Below, piece after piece: positions 13,205 through 22,772 of a stretch of DNA of 64,000 nucleotides (position 1 is the first letter of the stretch; each line of letters begins with the position of its first letter). This DNA is from Bos javanicus. Its lineage: Eukaryota; Chordata; Mammalia; Artiodactyla; Bovidae. The translations under genes were made by a program, and so were the position numbers. The stretch spans positions 120,224,001-120,288,000 of the forward strand of contig NC_083869.1 of NCBI RefSeq assembly GCF_032452875.1, written 5' to 3'. Below the pieces are notes generated by a model. It did no database searches, was not told the DNA's origin, and worked only from the letters and a program-made list of their open reading frames with translations.

Positions 13205-13744
13205 TTGTTCAGTCGCTCAGTCCTGTCCGACTCTTTGTGACCCCATGGACTGTAGAACACCAGGCTTCCCTGTCGTTCACTTTCTCCTGGAGCTTGCTCA
13301 AACTAATGTCCACTGAGTTGGTGATGCCATCCAGCCATCTCATCCTCTGTCACCCCCTTCTCCTCCTGCCTTCAATCTTTCCCAGCATCAGGGTCTAGAA
13401 AAGACCCTGAGTCAGCTCTTCAGACTAGGTGGCCAAAGTGTTGGAGTTTCAGCTTCAGCATCAGTTCTTCCAATGAATATTCAGGGTTTAATTCCTTTAG
13501 GATTGACTGGTTTGATCTCTTTGTAGTCCAAGGGACTCTCAAGAGTCTTCTCCAACACCACAGTTCAAAAGTATCAATTCTTCAGTGCCCAGCCTTCTTT
13601 ATCGTCTAACTCTCACATCTGTATGTGACTATGGGAAAAACCATAGCTTTGACTATATGGACCTTTGTTAGCAAAGTAATGTCTCTGCTTTTTAATACAC
13701 TGTTTAGGTTTCTCTTGGCTTTTCTTTCAAAGAGCTTACTTGGG
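13205..13744 (-). repeat. BovB-derived 3' tail, longer copy
   Basis: Minus-oriented BovB 3' region beginning 'gttcagtcgctcagtcctg' and running through the 'accccatggactgtagaac' block into degenerate BovB sequence ('gcaaagtaatgtctctgctt'). Confidence 0.85.
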
Positions 13745-13803
13745 ATGCCTAATGAAGTAAAACCACATAGTATTTGTCTTTTTGTGACTGGCGTACTTCA
13801 TTG

Positions 13804-13978
13804 AGACTTCCCTGATGACTCAGGAGTGAAGAATCCACCTGCCAATGCAGGAGACATGGGATTGATCCCTGAATCAGAAAAATCCCCTGATATTTACTAT
13901 GGACAGAGGAACCTGGCAGGAAACAGTCCGTGGGATGGCAAAAGAGTCAGACACAACTTAGCAACTAAACAACAACAA
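13804..13978 (+). repeat. Bov-tA SINE
   Basis: A tRNA-derived head ('acttccctgatgactcagg') is followed by 'caatgcaggagacatgggat' and the terminal 'agagtcagacacaacttagc' with a CAA-rich tail. Confidence 0.85.
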
Positions 13979-14078
13979 CCGCAACTGCATCACTGAGCAT
14001 CATGTCCTCAAGGTTCATCCATGTAATAGGAGGTATCACACTTTCCTTCCTTTTGAAGGCAGCATAATATTCCACTGG

Positions 14079-14276
14079 GGCTTCCCTGGTGGCGTAGATG
14101 GTAAGTAATTCACCTGCAATGCGGGAGATCTAGGTTTGATCCCTGGGACAAGAAGATCCCCTGGACGAGTGCATGACAACCCACCCCAGTATTCTTGCCT
14201 GGAGAATCCCCATAAGGTGGAAAAGAGTCAGACCATAAGGTGGAAAAGAGTCAGACACAACTGAGCAGCTAAGAAC
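14079..14276 (+). repeat. Bov-tA SINE inserted in L1; left boundary of duplication unit 1
   Basis: A Bov-tA element lies inside L1 sequence. It holds a small internal tandem duplication of 'cataaggtggaaaagagtc' near 14211-14254. Paralogous copies at 19558 and 32341 continue into the same L1 sequence at the same point, so this SINE-L1 boundary marks the duplicated segment. Confidence 0.8.
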
Positions 14277-14654
14277 AATATTCCCTTGTGGAGTTGTATC
14301 ATGCTTTGCTTATCCATTTGTCTGCTGTGGATGTTGAGTTGCTTGCACCTCTTGGCTACTGTGAATAACGCTGCTAAAATGTGAGTGTGCAAATACCTCT
14401 TTCAGACCTTGCTTTCAATTGCTGAGGATATACATCCAGAAGTCAGATTGTTGGATTGGAGGAATGCTTTTGAACCCAACTTGGGGTTACCGAAACCTTT
14501 TAGCTCCTTATCAGAAGCTTTTCCTGTGAGTGTGTGTGGCCTGTGGAGAGAACAGACTCACCTCTGCCTTCCATTTACCTGTTCAATGAAGCAGAGGTCA
14601 ACTTCAGTTAATGGGGCACTGGGCCCACGGCTGTCGACCCGTTACAGGCACCTT

Positions 14655-14670
14655 ACACACACACACACAC
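14655..14670 (+). repeat. (CA)n microsatellite, short allele
   Basis: About eight CA repeats at the position where units 2 and 3 have longer tracts (27432 and 32919). Confidence 0.9.
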
Positions 14671-15224
14671 AAACGCAAACAGCACTGCAGACCCAGCACT
14701 TCAGTAACTGAAGACACGGACAAGGCCCCCACTCTGCTGTCACCTCCAGTCCCATCCTTCTCCACAGCAGAAGCTGGGCCCAGGCTCTCAGGTGCCCCCA
14801 CTAGCCCACTGCCCACACCTCCTGCCCAGGTCAAGTCTGGTGAGGAGCTGAGCAGGGGGCAGGGCAGACAGGCCTCCCCATGGATCTCTGCCTCAGGGCG
14901 CCAGGGAACTAACCCAGGCCCCTGGCCCAGGCTGTGTGCCTCCAGCCCACCCCCCTCAGCACTGGGAACCAAACCAGGCCAAGGTTGAGTCTCAGAAAAC
15001 GCTGAACACGTGAAGGAAGGAGAGATGGTTCTCCCACAGGACTTGGTGAGCAGAGGGCTGGGAGGAGCCTCAGTCAGGACCTTGAAAATGTTCCTCAGGC
15101 CTAAGACATCTGCACCCTAATCCCCACCCCACCCTGAGGAGACAGCTGGGGACCATCCTGGGAGGGAGGGACCTGAATCCTCAGGACCCCTACTGGCTCA
15201 GCCACACCCACCACATGCCCCTGG

Positions 15225-15310
15225 CAACAGGACTCAAAGTCATAGGGCAGGTGAGGGGCAGGGTGTGGCCACCCGCGAAACTGGGAGGGACAAGGAGACT
15301 TTAATAGCAG
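15225..15310 (+). promoter_or_regulatory. Putative ALP core promoter, copy 1
   Basis: A TATA-like TTTAATA at 15300-15306 lies about 125 bp before the ATG, and 'ctcaaagtca' (HNF4-half-site-like) lies about 65 bp further upstream. Both are kept at the same spacing in copies 2 and 3. Function is inferred from conservation and position only. Confidence 0.4.
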
Positions 15311-15428
15311 GGATTTCAGCCCGGACAGCTAGTACTGACCTGGTACCTGGTGTCCCAGCCTTGCCTAAGACCCAGGGCAAGCCTTGCCCTCCCCAGGTCC
15401 CATCCTGACCCTACGCCATCACACCGTC

Positions 15429-18331
15429 ATGCAGGGGGCCTGCGTGCTGCTGCTGCTGGGCCTGCGGCTACAGCTCTCCCTTGGCCTCATCCCAGGTAAT
15501 CAGGCAGCTCCCAGCGCCCCCTACTCACAGGTGACGGCCCCAGGCTGACCTGACCAACACTCTCCCCTTGGGCAGTCGAGGAGGAAGACCCCGCCTTCTG
15601 GAACCGCCAGGCAGCCCAGGCTCTTGATGTGGCTAAGAAGCTGCAGCCCATCCAGACAGCCGCCAAGAATGTCATCCTCTTCTTGGGGGATGGTGAGTGC
15701 ATGAGGCCAGCCCACCCCCTGTCCCCCGACAGGCCTGGAACCCTGTGATGCCGGCTGACCCAGGCTGGCACCGGGAACTCGGACCTGAGACACTGTGTAC
15801 CTTCAGGGATGGGGGTGCCTACGGTGACAGCCACTCGGATCCTAAAGGGGCAGATGAATGGCAAACTGGGACCTGAGACACCCCTGGCCATGGACCAGTT
15901 CCCATACGTGGCTCTGTCCAAGGTAAGGTCAACTGTCCAAGGTAAGGTCTACACTAGAGGGGTGGGTGTGGGCCTAAGGAGCAGGGTAGGAGGGAAAGCC
16001 CCAGGAGGGTCTGGGGCTGAGATAGGGGCTGGGGCTGTAAGGATGGGCCCAGGGGCTGGGGCAGGAGCTGGGTGTCTACCTCAGCAGAGCTGAAGCCATC
16101 TATGCTCCCAGACATAGAACGTGGACAGACAGGTGCCAGACAGCGCAGGCACGGCCACCGCCTACCTGTGTGGGGTCAAGGGCAACTATAAGACCATTGG
16201 TGTAAGTGCAGCCGCCCGCTACAACCAATGCAACACGACAAGTGGGAATGAGGTCACGTCTGTGATGAACCGGGCCAAGAAAACAGGTGGGCTTGGGCGT
16301 CAGCTTCCCGGGCAGGGACAGGTTCAGAGACCTCGTGACCCACTGTGACCTCTGCCCCGCTCAGGGAAGGCAGTGGGAGTGGTGACCACGTCCAGGGTGC
16401 AGCACGCCTCCCCAGCCGGGGCCTACACGCACACGGTGAACCGAAACTGGTACTCAGACGCCGACCTGCCTGCCGATGCCCAGATGAACGGCTGCCAGGA
16501 CATCGCCACTCAGCTGGTCTACAACATGGATATTGACGTGTGACACGATGAGCACGGGGCGGGGCTGGGCAGAGGGGGTGGGACACTCTCAACACAGTCC
16601 CAGGCAACCCACAGCCCTGGGGTCTTGAAGGATCTCCATGGGTTTGTGGGGGCGAGGAGGGGCACCCTGTAGGAGTTACAGGTGGGAACAGACCATCCCA
16701 CAGACCTGGTGGAGGAGGTAGGGGCTGTGTGAGAGGAGTGAAGGGCCAGCCAGGCCCCTAACCCACCTGCCCTAATCTCTGGCTCCAGGTGATCCTGGGT
16801 GGAGGCCGAATGTACATGTTTCCTGAGGGAACCCCAGACCCTGAATATCCATATGATGTCAATCAGACCGGTGTCTGGAAGGACAAGCAGAATCTGGTAC
16901 AGGAGTAGCAGGCCAAGCACCAGGTGATGGGGGTTCACGGGTGCGGGGGGTACAGCAGGGCCGGGCCTGGGGTGTCGGGCTATGGGCTGAGGCCTGGTTC
17001 TGCCCTCCCAGGGAGCCCAGTATGTGTGGAACCGCACGGCGCTCCTTCAGGCGGCTGATGACTCCAGTGTAACACACCTCATGGGTAACGAACCCGCTCA
17101 CAACCACTGTCCTCCCCGGGATGGGTGCCACAGGCCACCCCCGTCCTCAGCTTGAGGGTCACCACTGCTCCCCTTTCCCACAGGCCTCTTTGAGCCAGCA
17201 GACATGAAGTATAATGTTCAGCAAGACCACACCAAGGACCCGACCCTGGAGGAAATGACAGAGGTGGCCCTGCGAGTGCTGAGCAGGAACCCCAGGGGCT
17301 TCTACCTCTTTGTGGAGGGTGAGTGGCAGCCCCTTGGGGAACAGAGGCGCGATGAGGGCCATCAGGGCAAGTTTGGTATCTTATATGTGACCTTCTTGCA
17401 GGAGGCCGCATTGACCACGGTCACCATGAAGGCAAAGCTTATATGGCGCTGACTGATGCAGTCATGTTTGACAATGCCATCGCCAAGGCTAACGAGCTCA
17501 CTAGCGAACTGGACACGCTGATCCTTGCCACTGCAGACCACTCTCATGTCTTCTCTTTTGGTGGCTACACACTGCGTGGGACCTCCATTTTCGGTAAGCC
17601 CAGGGAGACTGGCAGGTCCTTGCCCCTAAGTTACGAGGCACAAAATGCTCTGAGCCAGTTCCCTCATCTGTCAAGTAGGGTAATAACAGCAACTGCCCTG
17701 CATCGCTCTGGTGAGGATTAAGTCACTGAACAGACAAGACCTGCCTAGGCTCTGCACACAGGGGGAGCCCCAAAGGCTGGGGTCAGTGTGATCACGGGGT
17801 CCCCTCTTCCCTGAAGGTCTGGCCCCCAGCAAGGCCTTAGACAGCAAGTCCTACACCTCCATCCTCTATGGCAATGGCCCTGGCTACGCGCTTGGTGGGG
17901 GCTCCAGACCTGATGTTAATGACAGCACAAGCGGTAAGTGTAGTGGGTGGGGTGCTGGGAGGTGGGGACCCTGGCCAGAAATTGTAGGGAGGGGAAGGCT
18001 GCCTCCCTTGTCACATTAACTCCCCACCTTCTGGCCAGAGGACCCCTCGTACCAGCAGCAGGCGGCTGTGCCCCTGTCTAGTGAGTCCCACGGGGGCGAG
18101 GACGTGGCGGTGTTCGCGCGCGGCCCACAGGTGCACCTGGTGCACGGCGTGCAGGAGGAGACCTTCGTGGCGCACATCATGGCCTTTGCGGGCTGCGTGG
18201 AGCCCTACACCGACTGCAATCTGCCGGCCCCCGCCAGGGTCCCCGACGCCGCGCACCTGGCGGCCAGCCCGCCTCCACTGGCGCTGCTCGCAGGGGCGAT
18301 GCTGCTGCTGCTGGCTCCAACCTTGTACTAA
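15429..18331 (+). pseudogene. Intestinal-type alkaline phosphatase, copy 1, pseudogene
   Basis: Eleven exons with GT-AG borders: 15429-15495, 15576-15692, 15807-15922, 16112-16286, 16365-16537, 16789-16923, 17012-17084, 17184-17318, 17402-17593, 17817-17933 and 18039-18331 (to TAA). Exon lengths 1-10 equal those of copies 2 and 3. It would encode 530 aa but for two in-frame TAG codons: 16115-16117 (Tyr83 of the mature protein, TAC in the paralogs) and 16906-16908 in exon 6 (a Trp, TGG in the paralogs). The first stop precedes catalytic Ser92, so no active enzyme can be made without readthrough. No frameshift or splice-site loss is visible, so decay looks recent. Intron 3 starts with a duplicated donor (see findings). 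The signal peptide, catalytic-core codons and GPI-type hydrophobic tail are otherwise kept. A sequencing error or a polymorphic null allele remains possible, though two independent stops make error less likely. Confidence 0.9.
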
Positions 18332-18780
18332 CTCCCACCAGTTCCAGGTCTCGGGATTTCCCGCTCTCCTGCCTAAAATCTCCCAGCGCAGGCCCTACCG
18401 AAGCTACCACCTCAGAGTCCCCACCCCGAAGTCCTATCCTAGCTGCCACTCCTGGAGACCCGACCCGGCCCCACCACCAGAGCTTCACCTCCCAGCATTG
18501 AAGGAGCCTCAGCTCACAGCCCTTCAAGGCCCAGCCTATCCCGGAGGCTGAGGCTCTGATTTCCCTGTGACACCCGTAGACCTACTGCCCGACCCCAACT
18601 TTGGTGGCTTAGGATTTTGTGTTCTGCTACCCTGAACCCCAGTAAGGGGGCTTGGACCATCCAGACTCCCCACACTGCCCACAGCTGAGGACCAGGCTGG
18701 CACGGTCCCAGGGGTCCCAGGCCCGGCTGGAACCCACACCTTGCCTTTCAGGCAACTCTGGGACTCTGGGGTTTCCGGGA

Positions 18781-18822
18781 GGCGTGGCTTCTTAGGAGGC
18801 GTGGCAACTGAGGAGGCGTGGC
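18781..18822 (+). promoter_or_regulatory. GGCGTGGC motif cluster in the 3' flank/3' UTR
   Basis: Three GGCGTGGC boxes at 18781, 18798 and 18815. They are conserved in unit 2 (about 31554-31596) and degenerate in unit 3 (37077-37106). The motif matches the CACCC/GC-box type bound by KLF/Sp factors. A role is only inferred. Confidence 0.3.
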
Positions 18823-19132
18823 TCCTGGGGAGCTATGGCTTCCGGTCCTCTTGGAACCCACCCTGTGGGCACTTCGCCGGCCACGGAGACATCTGGGGTC
18901 AGGAGCCCCAGGGAACCCTGGACAGAGCCTTCAGCAGCCCCTCCTAGGAACCCAGGGTACCATTACAGAGAGGAGACAGCAACACAGAGGAGAGGAGACT
19001 TGTCCCAGGTCCTTCAGCTGCTCTGAAGGTGGCCCCGGTGTCCATTCCAGGCTGGGAGATCCCAGGAACAGCGGGGGAGCTGGGGGTGGGGACACAGGCC
19101 CCGCCCTCCTGGGCAGAAGGAAGCAGCCCTCA

Positions 19133-19138
19133 AATAAA
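19133..19138 (+). terminator. Polyadenylation signal AATAAA, ALP copy 1
   Basis: AATAAA about 800 bp after the stop codon, conserved in position in all three copies (31907 and 37410). Confidence 0.75.
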
Positions 19139-19557
19139 CTGTTCTAAGTGTGATACAGGAGTGATACGTGTGGGAAGAAAAACCCTTAGGTGGGGGCACA
19201 GAGTGTGTCTGTGTGTGTGGGGGGAGGGGTGATTCACATCAATAAGTCAGAGAGAGGCTGATGAGGGGCCGACACTGAACAAAGACCAAAGGTGGTGAGG
19301 GAGGGAGCAATGCAGAAGGACAGCGGTACAGGGGCCCCGAGGGAGTTAGCAGGGCCAGGTGAGGCCAGTGGCTGGACCAAGTTGGGGCTTTCCCCTCCCC
19401 CGAAGCCAGGCTTTCACCTTCTCTGAAAACAGAGAGACAGTCCTCAGCCCCAGTCCTCACCCTTCCTACCTCCCTGCCTGATGCCCAGGCAATCATCTGG
19501 TGGCGTGTCACCTCCCTGGTCCCATGAGTTCCACTAGATGTGGCCCTCAAGAAAAAG

Positions 19558-19764
19558 GGCTTCCCTATTGGCTCAGCTGGTAAAGAATCCTCCTGCAATG
19601 TAAGAGACCTGGGTTCGATCCCTGGGTTGGGAGGATACCTTGGAGAAGGGAATGGCTACCCACTCCAGTATTCTTGCCTGGATAATCCCCATGGACAGAA
19701 GAGTCTGGCAGGCTGCAGATCATAAGGTGGAAAAGAGTCAGACATGACTGAGCAACTAAGCACA
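19558..19764 (+). repeat. Bov-tA SINE at the unit 1/2 junction
   Basis: Bov-tA with 'gggcttccctattggctcag' head and 'gagtcagacatgactgagca' end, followed directly by L1 sequence as at 14277. The flank on the left is unique ALP downstream sequence, not L1. Confidence 0.85.
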
Positions 19765-19862
19765 ATATTCCATTGGAGAGTTATATCATACTTTGTTTAT
19801 CCATTTGTCTCCTGTGGATGGTTGAGTGGCTTGCGTCTCTTGGCTACTGTGAGTAATGCTAC

Positions 19863-20272
19863 TCTTAGGTAGGTAGAATAGGGAAAAGGAGTCCAAAATG
19901 GCGGTGCCTAAAAGACAAGGAAGGTCCGAGGACCAGAGTGAAGACTTCAGGCAGAACAAACAGAACAAACAGCACTCTTGGCTAAGCCCAGTTTGCATAG
20001 GGCAGGCCCAGGTGGAGGAAAAAAAAAATAAAAGGAGGAGCCAAGCGCTTTCTCTTGGACTCTCTCTCCCACGTGTGTGCGCTCTTTTCTTTCTCTCTCT
20101 CTCTCTCTCTCCTGCTATCTTCTTAGTAAAATAGAGCTGTAACATTGATTTGTCTAAGAGCTGTAGCACGGTTTGTCCAAGACCCAAGAGCTGTGATGCG
20201 CCGAGGGCTTTAATGGCTCCAAATCTTTGTTGTGACGAGACAAAGAACTGAGGAACATACACTCGTGTGACA
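19863..20272 (+). repeat. ERV 5' LTR
   Basis: Begins TCTTAGG (TGTTAGG in the 3' LTR, so the terminal TG is mutated here) and ends GTGTGACA. The TATA box region has decayed to an A-run plus ATAAAAGG near 20029. A CT-rich simple repeat at 20090-20112 is longer than in the 3' LTR. AGTAAA near 20126 may be the polyadenylation signal. Confidence 0.9.
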
Positions 20273-20276
20273 TCTA

Positions 20277-20294
20277 TGGTGCTGTGACTCAGAT
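20277..20294 (+). other. ERV primer-binding site, tRNA-His-like
   Basis: 18 bp starting TGGTGCTGTGAC, four bases after the 5' LTR. By my recollection of the tRNA-His 3' end it differs from a perfect match at about two positions, both transitions. Confidence 0.7.
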
Positions 20295-22139
20295 ATAACC
20301 TGGTGAAACAACCTCTGTGTGGAAGAGGCCAAGCACAGCAGGAGCCCAACTCAGTGAAGCTCCCACGCTAGAAGCGGAAGGCGAAGAAACCCAGCTCAGG
20401 GGAAGGCCCGTTTTGCTGGAAACCGGGACAGCGAAAAACGAACTCAGCAGAAAGCTCACGTGGCCCAGTCTCGGATTCCAGAAGACCTCCGATTAAGGTA
20501 AGAGGTCCTCGCTCCTATGGCTGGAAGGACCCTTACAATCTCTCGTTTCTTGTTTCCTCGAACCTCCCGCAAACAGGTGGGCGGCAAGGGGCACAATTGA
20601 GGGACTCTGGAGAGGCTACTCCTCAGCATGTCCCAAAGGCGCTATCTGCTGAGCCCCAGTAGCTGTTACCCAAGCCGGTGGGGGTTCTTCTGTCCTTTCT
20701 CTTCTCTGTGCCAAAGATTAGACCAATGAAACTGTGAGCACCGGTCAGATATTTAGCAAATTTTCCAGCGGGCTATGAAGGGGATTCCTTGGCATGTTTT
20801 TCCCACTGCTTTTTCCTCCTGTCCTTCAGCTCTCTCCCGGGACTCAAGCCTGGCCAAAACTAATGAAACTCAGGCTCTGATGTCTCATTGCAAAAATTCC
20901 TTGAGAGACAAAGCGGTAAGAGGTAGATTTGTTAGGATCCAGAGAGAAGCCACCCTTCAGGGTGTGAACCATTGCTGAGGGCAGGGGCTTCCAATAGGCC
21001 TGGCTAGGTTTTGTGAAGGGATGGAATTCATATGCTAATGAGTGAGAGGATCATCCCAGCCATTGGGGAACCACCCACTCCGCCCTCTTTTGACCTTGTG
21101 CCTTGGAGCTGTCCTGCCACCTCTGGATGTGTCCGTTGGCTTATAGATTGGGGATTAAGGTTTACTTGAAGTTGACTTGTCATCTTGGACCCAATTGATT
21201 TTAATTGGTTTACATTATACCCTTGTGCTATGTCATTCTTTCAAAGGTTGTGCTCTGCCCCCTTCCCTCCTGTTTCATGCTCTTTTCCTGAGCCCCATCC
21301 AGACCCACAAGGCTGCCTCTACAATCTTCTGGAGAGACAACCAGAAAATAGTTGGCCTTGGGAGGGAAATACTCTATAAGATTTCCCCCCTCTTGAACCC
21401 CCTAATCCTACCCAATACTGGTCACACTGGAGATCTTGGGGACGCCCAAACTCCAGTCCGGGGGATCCCAGGAGGTCATCACACCTTGACCTGCCTAGGG
21501 ATCGGTCTTCAAAAGGTTGTCAGGCTCAACCTGTTCGGGGATCCTCTAGTCCCAGGGGTCCCAGGAGGTCGTCACGCCTCGACCTGCCCAGGGACCCAAT
21601 CCTCGGGAGGCCGTCACACCTCGACCTGCCCGGAGATTCGATCTCTAGGAGGCTGTCATGCCTCAGCCTGCCTGGGGATCTGCACCCTGACCCAGGGACG
21701 CCTGGCTCTCAGGTTGCAACAGTTCTGGGTAAGATGAACTTAAATCATATCTATTCCCGTCTACAGTGGGCAAAACAAACCTCTTAATTCTACCCAGCAT
21801 TGGTCATACTGGAGATCTTGGGGACGCCCAAACTCCAGTCCAGGGGGTCCCAGGAGGTCATCACACCTTGACCTGCCTAGGGGTCAGTCTTCGAAAGGTT
21901 GTCACGCCTCAACCTGTTTGGGGATCCTCTAGTCCCAGGGGTCCCAGGAGGTCATCATGCCTCGACCTGCCCAGGGATTCGATCTCTAGGAGGCTGTCAC
22001 GCCTCAGCCTGCCTGGGGATCTGCACCCTGACCCAGGGATGCCTGGCTCTCAGGTTGTAACAGTTCTGGGTAGGATAAGCTTTAGAAAGACTCACCCCTA
22101 AGGAAGTCCACCCATGGAAACATAAAGAAGCCTATTACT
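20295..22139 (+). pseudogene. ERV leader and 5' gag region, rearranged
   Basis: No recognisable matrix or N-terminal capsid sequence remains. A possible retroviral splice donor (aaggtaagag) lies near 20505. From about 21400 to 22080 the region is filled by a roughly 300-bp direct duplication with shorter internal repeats. The 186-codon ORF at 21177-21737 runs through the repeat and has no family resemblance, so I do not call it a gene. Confidence 0.6.
21402..22079 (+). repeat. Tandem duplication with nested short repeats inside the ERV
   Basis: Two copies, about 21408-21733 and 21783-22079, begin with 'actggagatcttggggacgc' and end with 'caacagttctgggta' or 'taacagttctgggta'. Within each, a 45-50 bp submotif around 'gtcacgcctcgacctgccc' recurs about four to five times. 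The second copy lacks one internal subunit. Confidence 0.85.
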
Positions 22140-22749
22140 TGTGGGACTTTGCCCAGTCTCAGCAATAACTCAGGAGCCCAATGAGAACCCCATTGCCTTT
22201 CTGGAAAGGCTAAAAGAGGCACTCCAATAGTTTACCAACCTGGACTTAGACTCTTATGAGGGACGGGTGATTTTAAAGGATAAATTCCTGTCCCAATGTG
22301 CATCAGATATCAGAATTAAGTTATAGCAGCTACAACAGCAGGACCCTGCTGCCTCTTTAGATGAGATGGTCCAGACAGCCACCAATACCTTTTATAACAG
22401 GGAACAGGAGAAGGAGGCCAAGGCCCAGGAGAAGGAGAGAAAGAAAGAGACAAGGCATGCCCAGATGCTGGCCGCCCTCCAGAGAAGCCCTATGGCAAAC
22501 CCCAAGTCCTTGAGGGACAAGGCACAAGACAGATGCCTGATCTGTAGATAGGCGGGGCATTGGGCCAAAGAGTGTCCAAACCGTGACAAGTCTCCTAGAA
22601 CGGCTTGCCACAAATGCCATCAACTGGGACATTGGGCGGCACTCTGCCCTCAGGACCCAAGAGCCTCAAGATCAAGCGCCAAGCCTACCCTCAGATGGTT
22701 CAAGAGGACTGAAGCGGCCCACTCTAGCCAGCCCACCTGTCACAGATAA
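22140..22749 (+). pseudogene. ERV gag, capsid C-terminus and nucleocapsid, with stops
   Basis: One frame carries a capsid C-terminal segment (about 22174-22365), a lysine/glutamate-rich linker, and a nucleocapsid with two zinc knuckles of the C-X2-C-X4-H-X4-C type (about 22537-22584 and 22606-22650). In-frame TAG codons lie at 22228-22230, 22324-22326 and 22549-22551, the last inside the first zinc knuckle. The frame ends at TAA near 22747. It therefore cannot make Gag. The pol frame that follows is offset from it. Confidence 0.75.
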
Positions 22750-22772
22750 CCATCACGGGGCTGGAGCCAAGG

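Larger units (their letters stand above)
12958..14480 (-). repeat. L1 fragment (minus) interrupted by BovB and Bov-tA elements
   Basis: Pieces of one minus-oriented L1 3' region appear at 12958-13200, 13745-13803, 13980-14078 and 14277-14480 ('ggttcatccatgtaatagga', 'cttatccatttgtctgctgt', 'ggctactgtgaataacgctg'). They are separated by a BovB tail and two Bov-tA SINEs. The last piece is carried into the alkaline phosphatase duplication units and recurs at 19765-19862, 27150-27270 and 32546-32760. Confidence 0.65.
14079..19557 (+). repeat. Alkaline phosphatase segmental duplication, unit 1
   Basis: About 5.48 kb. Order: Bov-tA, L1 remnant, (CA)n, ALP gene copy 1, 3' flank with GGCGTGGC motifs, and a sequence ending just before the next Bov-tA. 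Units 2 and 3 show the same order at high identity throughout exons, introns and flanks. Unit 1 differs most, for example around 15311-15350 in the 5' UTR/promoter region. Confidence 0.85.

Noticed and set aside
20049..20112. CT-rich tract that might be a CRISPR-like or regulatory repeat
   Set aside because: It is the CT simple repeat in the R/U3 region of the ERV LTR, present in both LTRs with different length.
21177..21737. 186-codon ORF inside the ERV
   Set aside because: It runs through the tandem repeat and shows no Gag or other retroviral resemblance; treated as chance.
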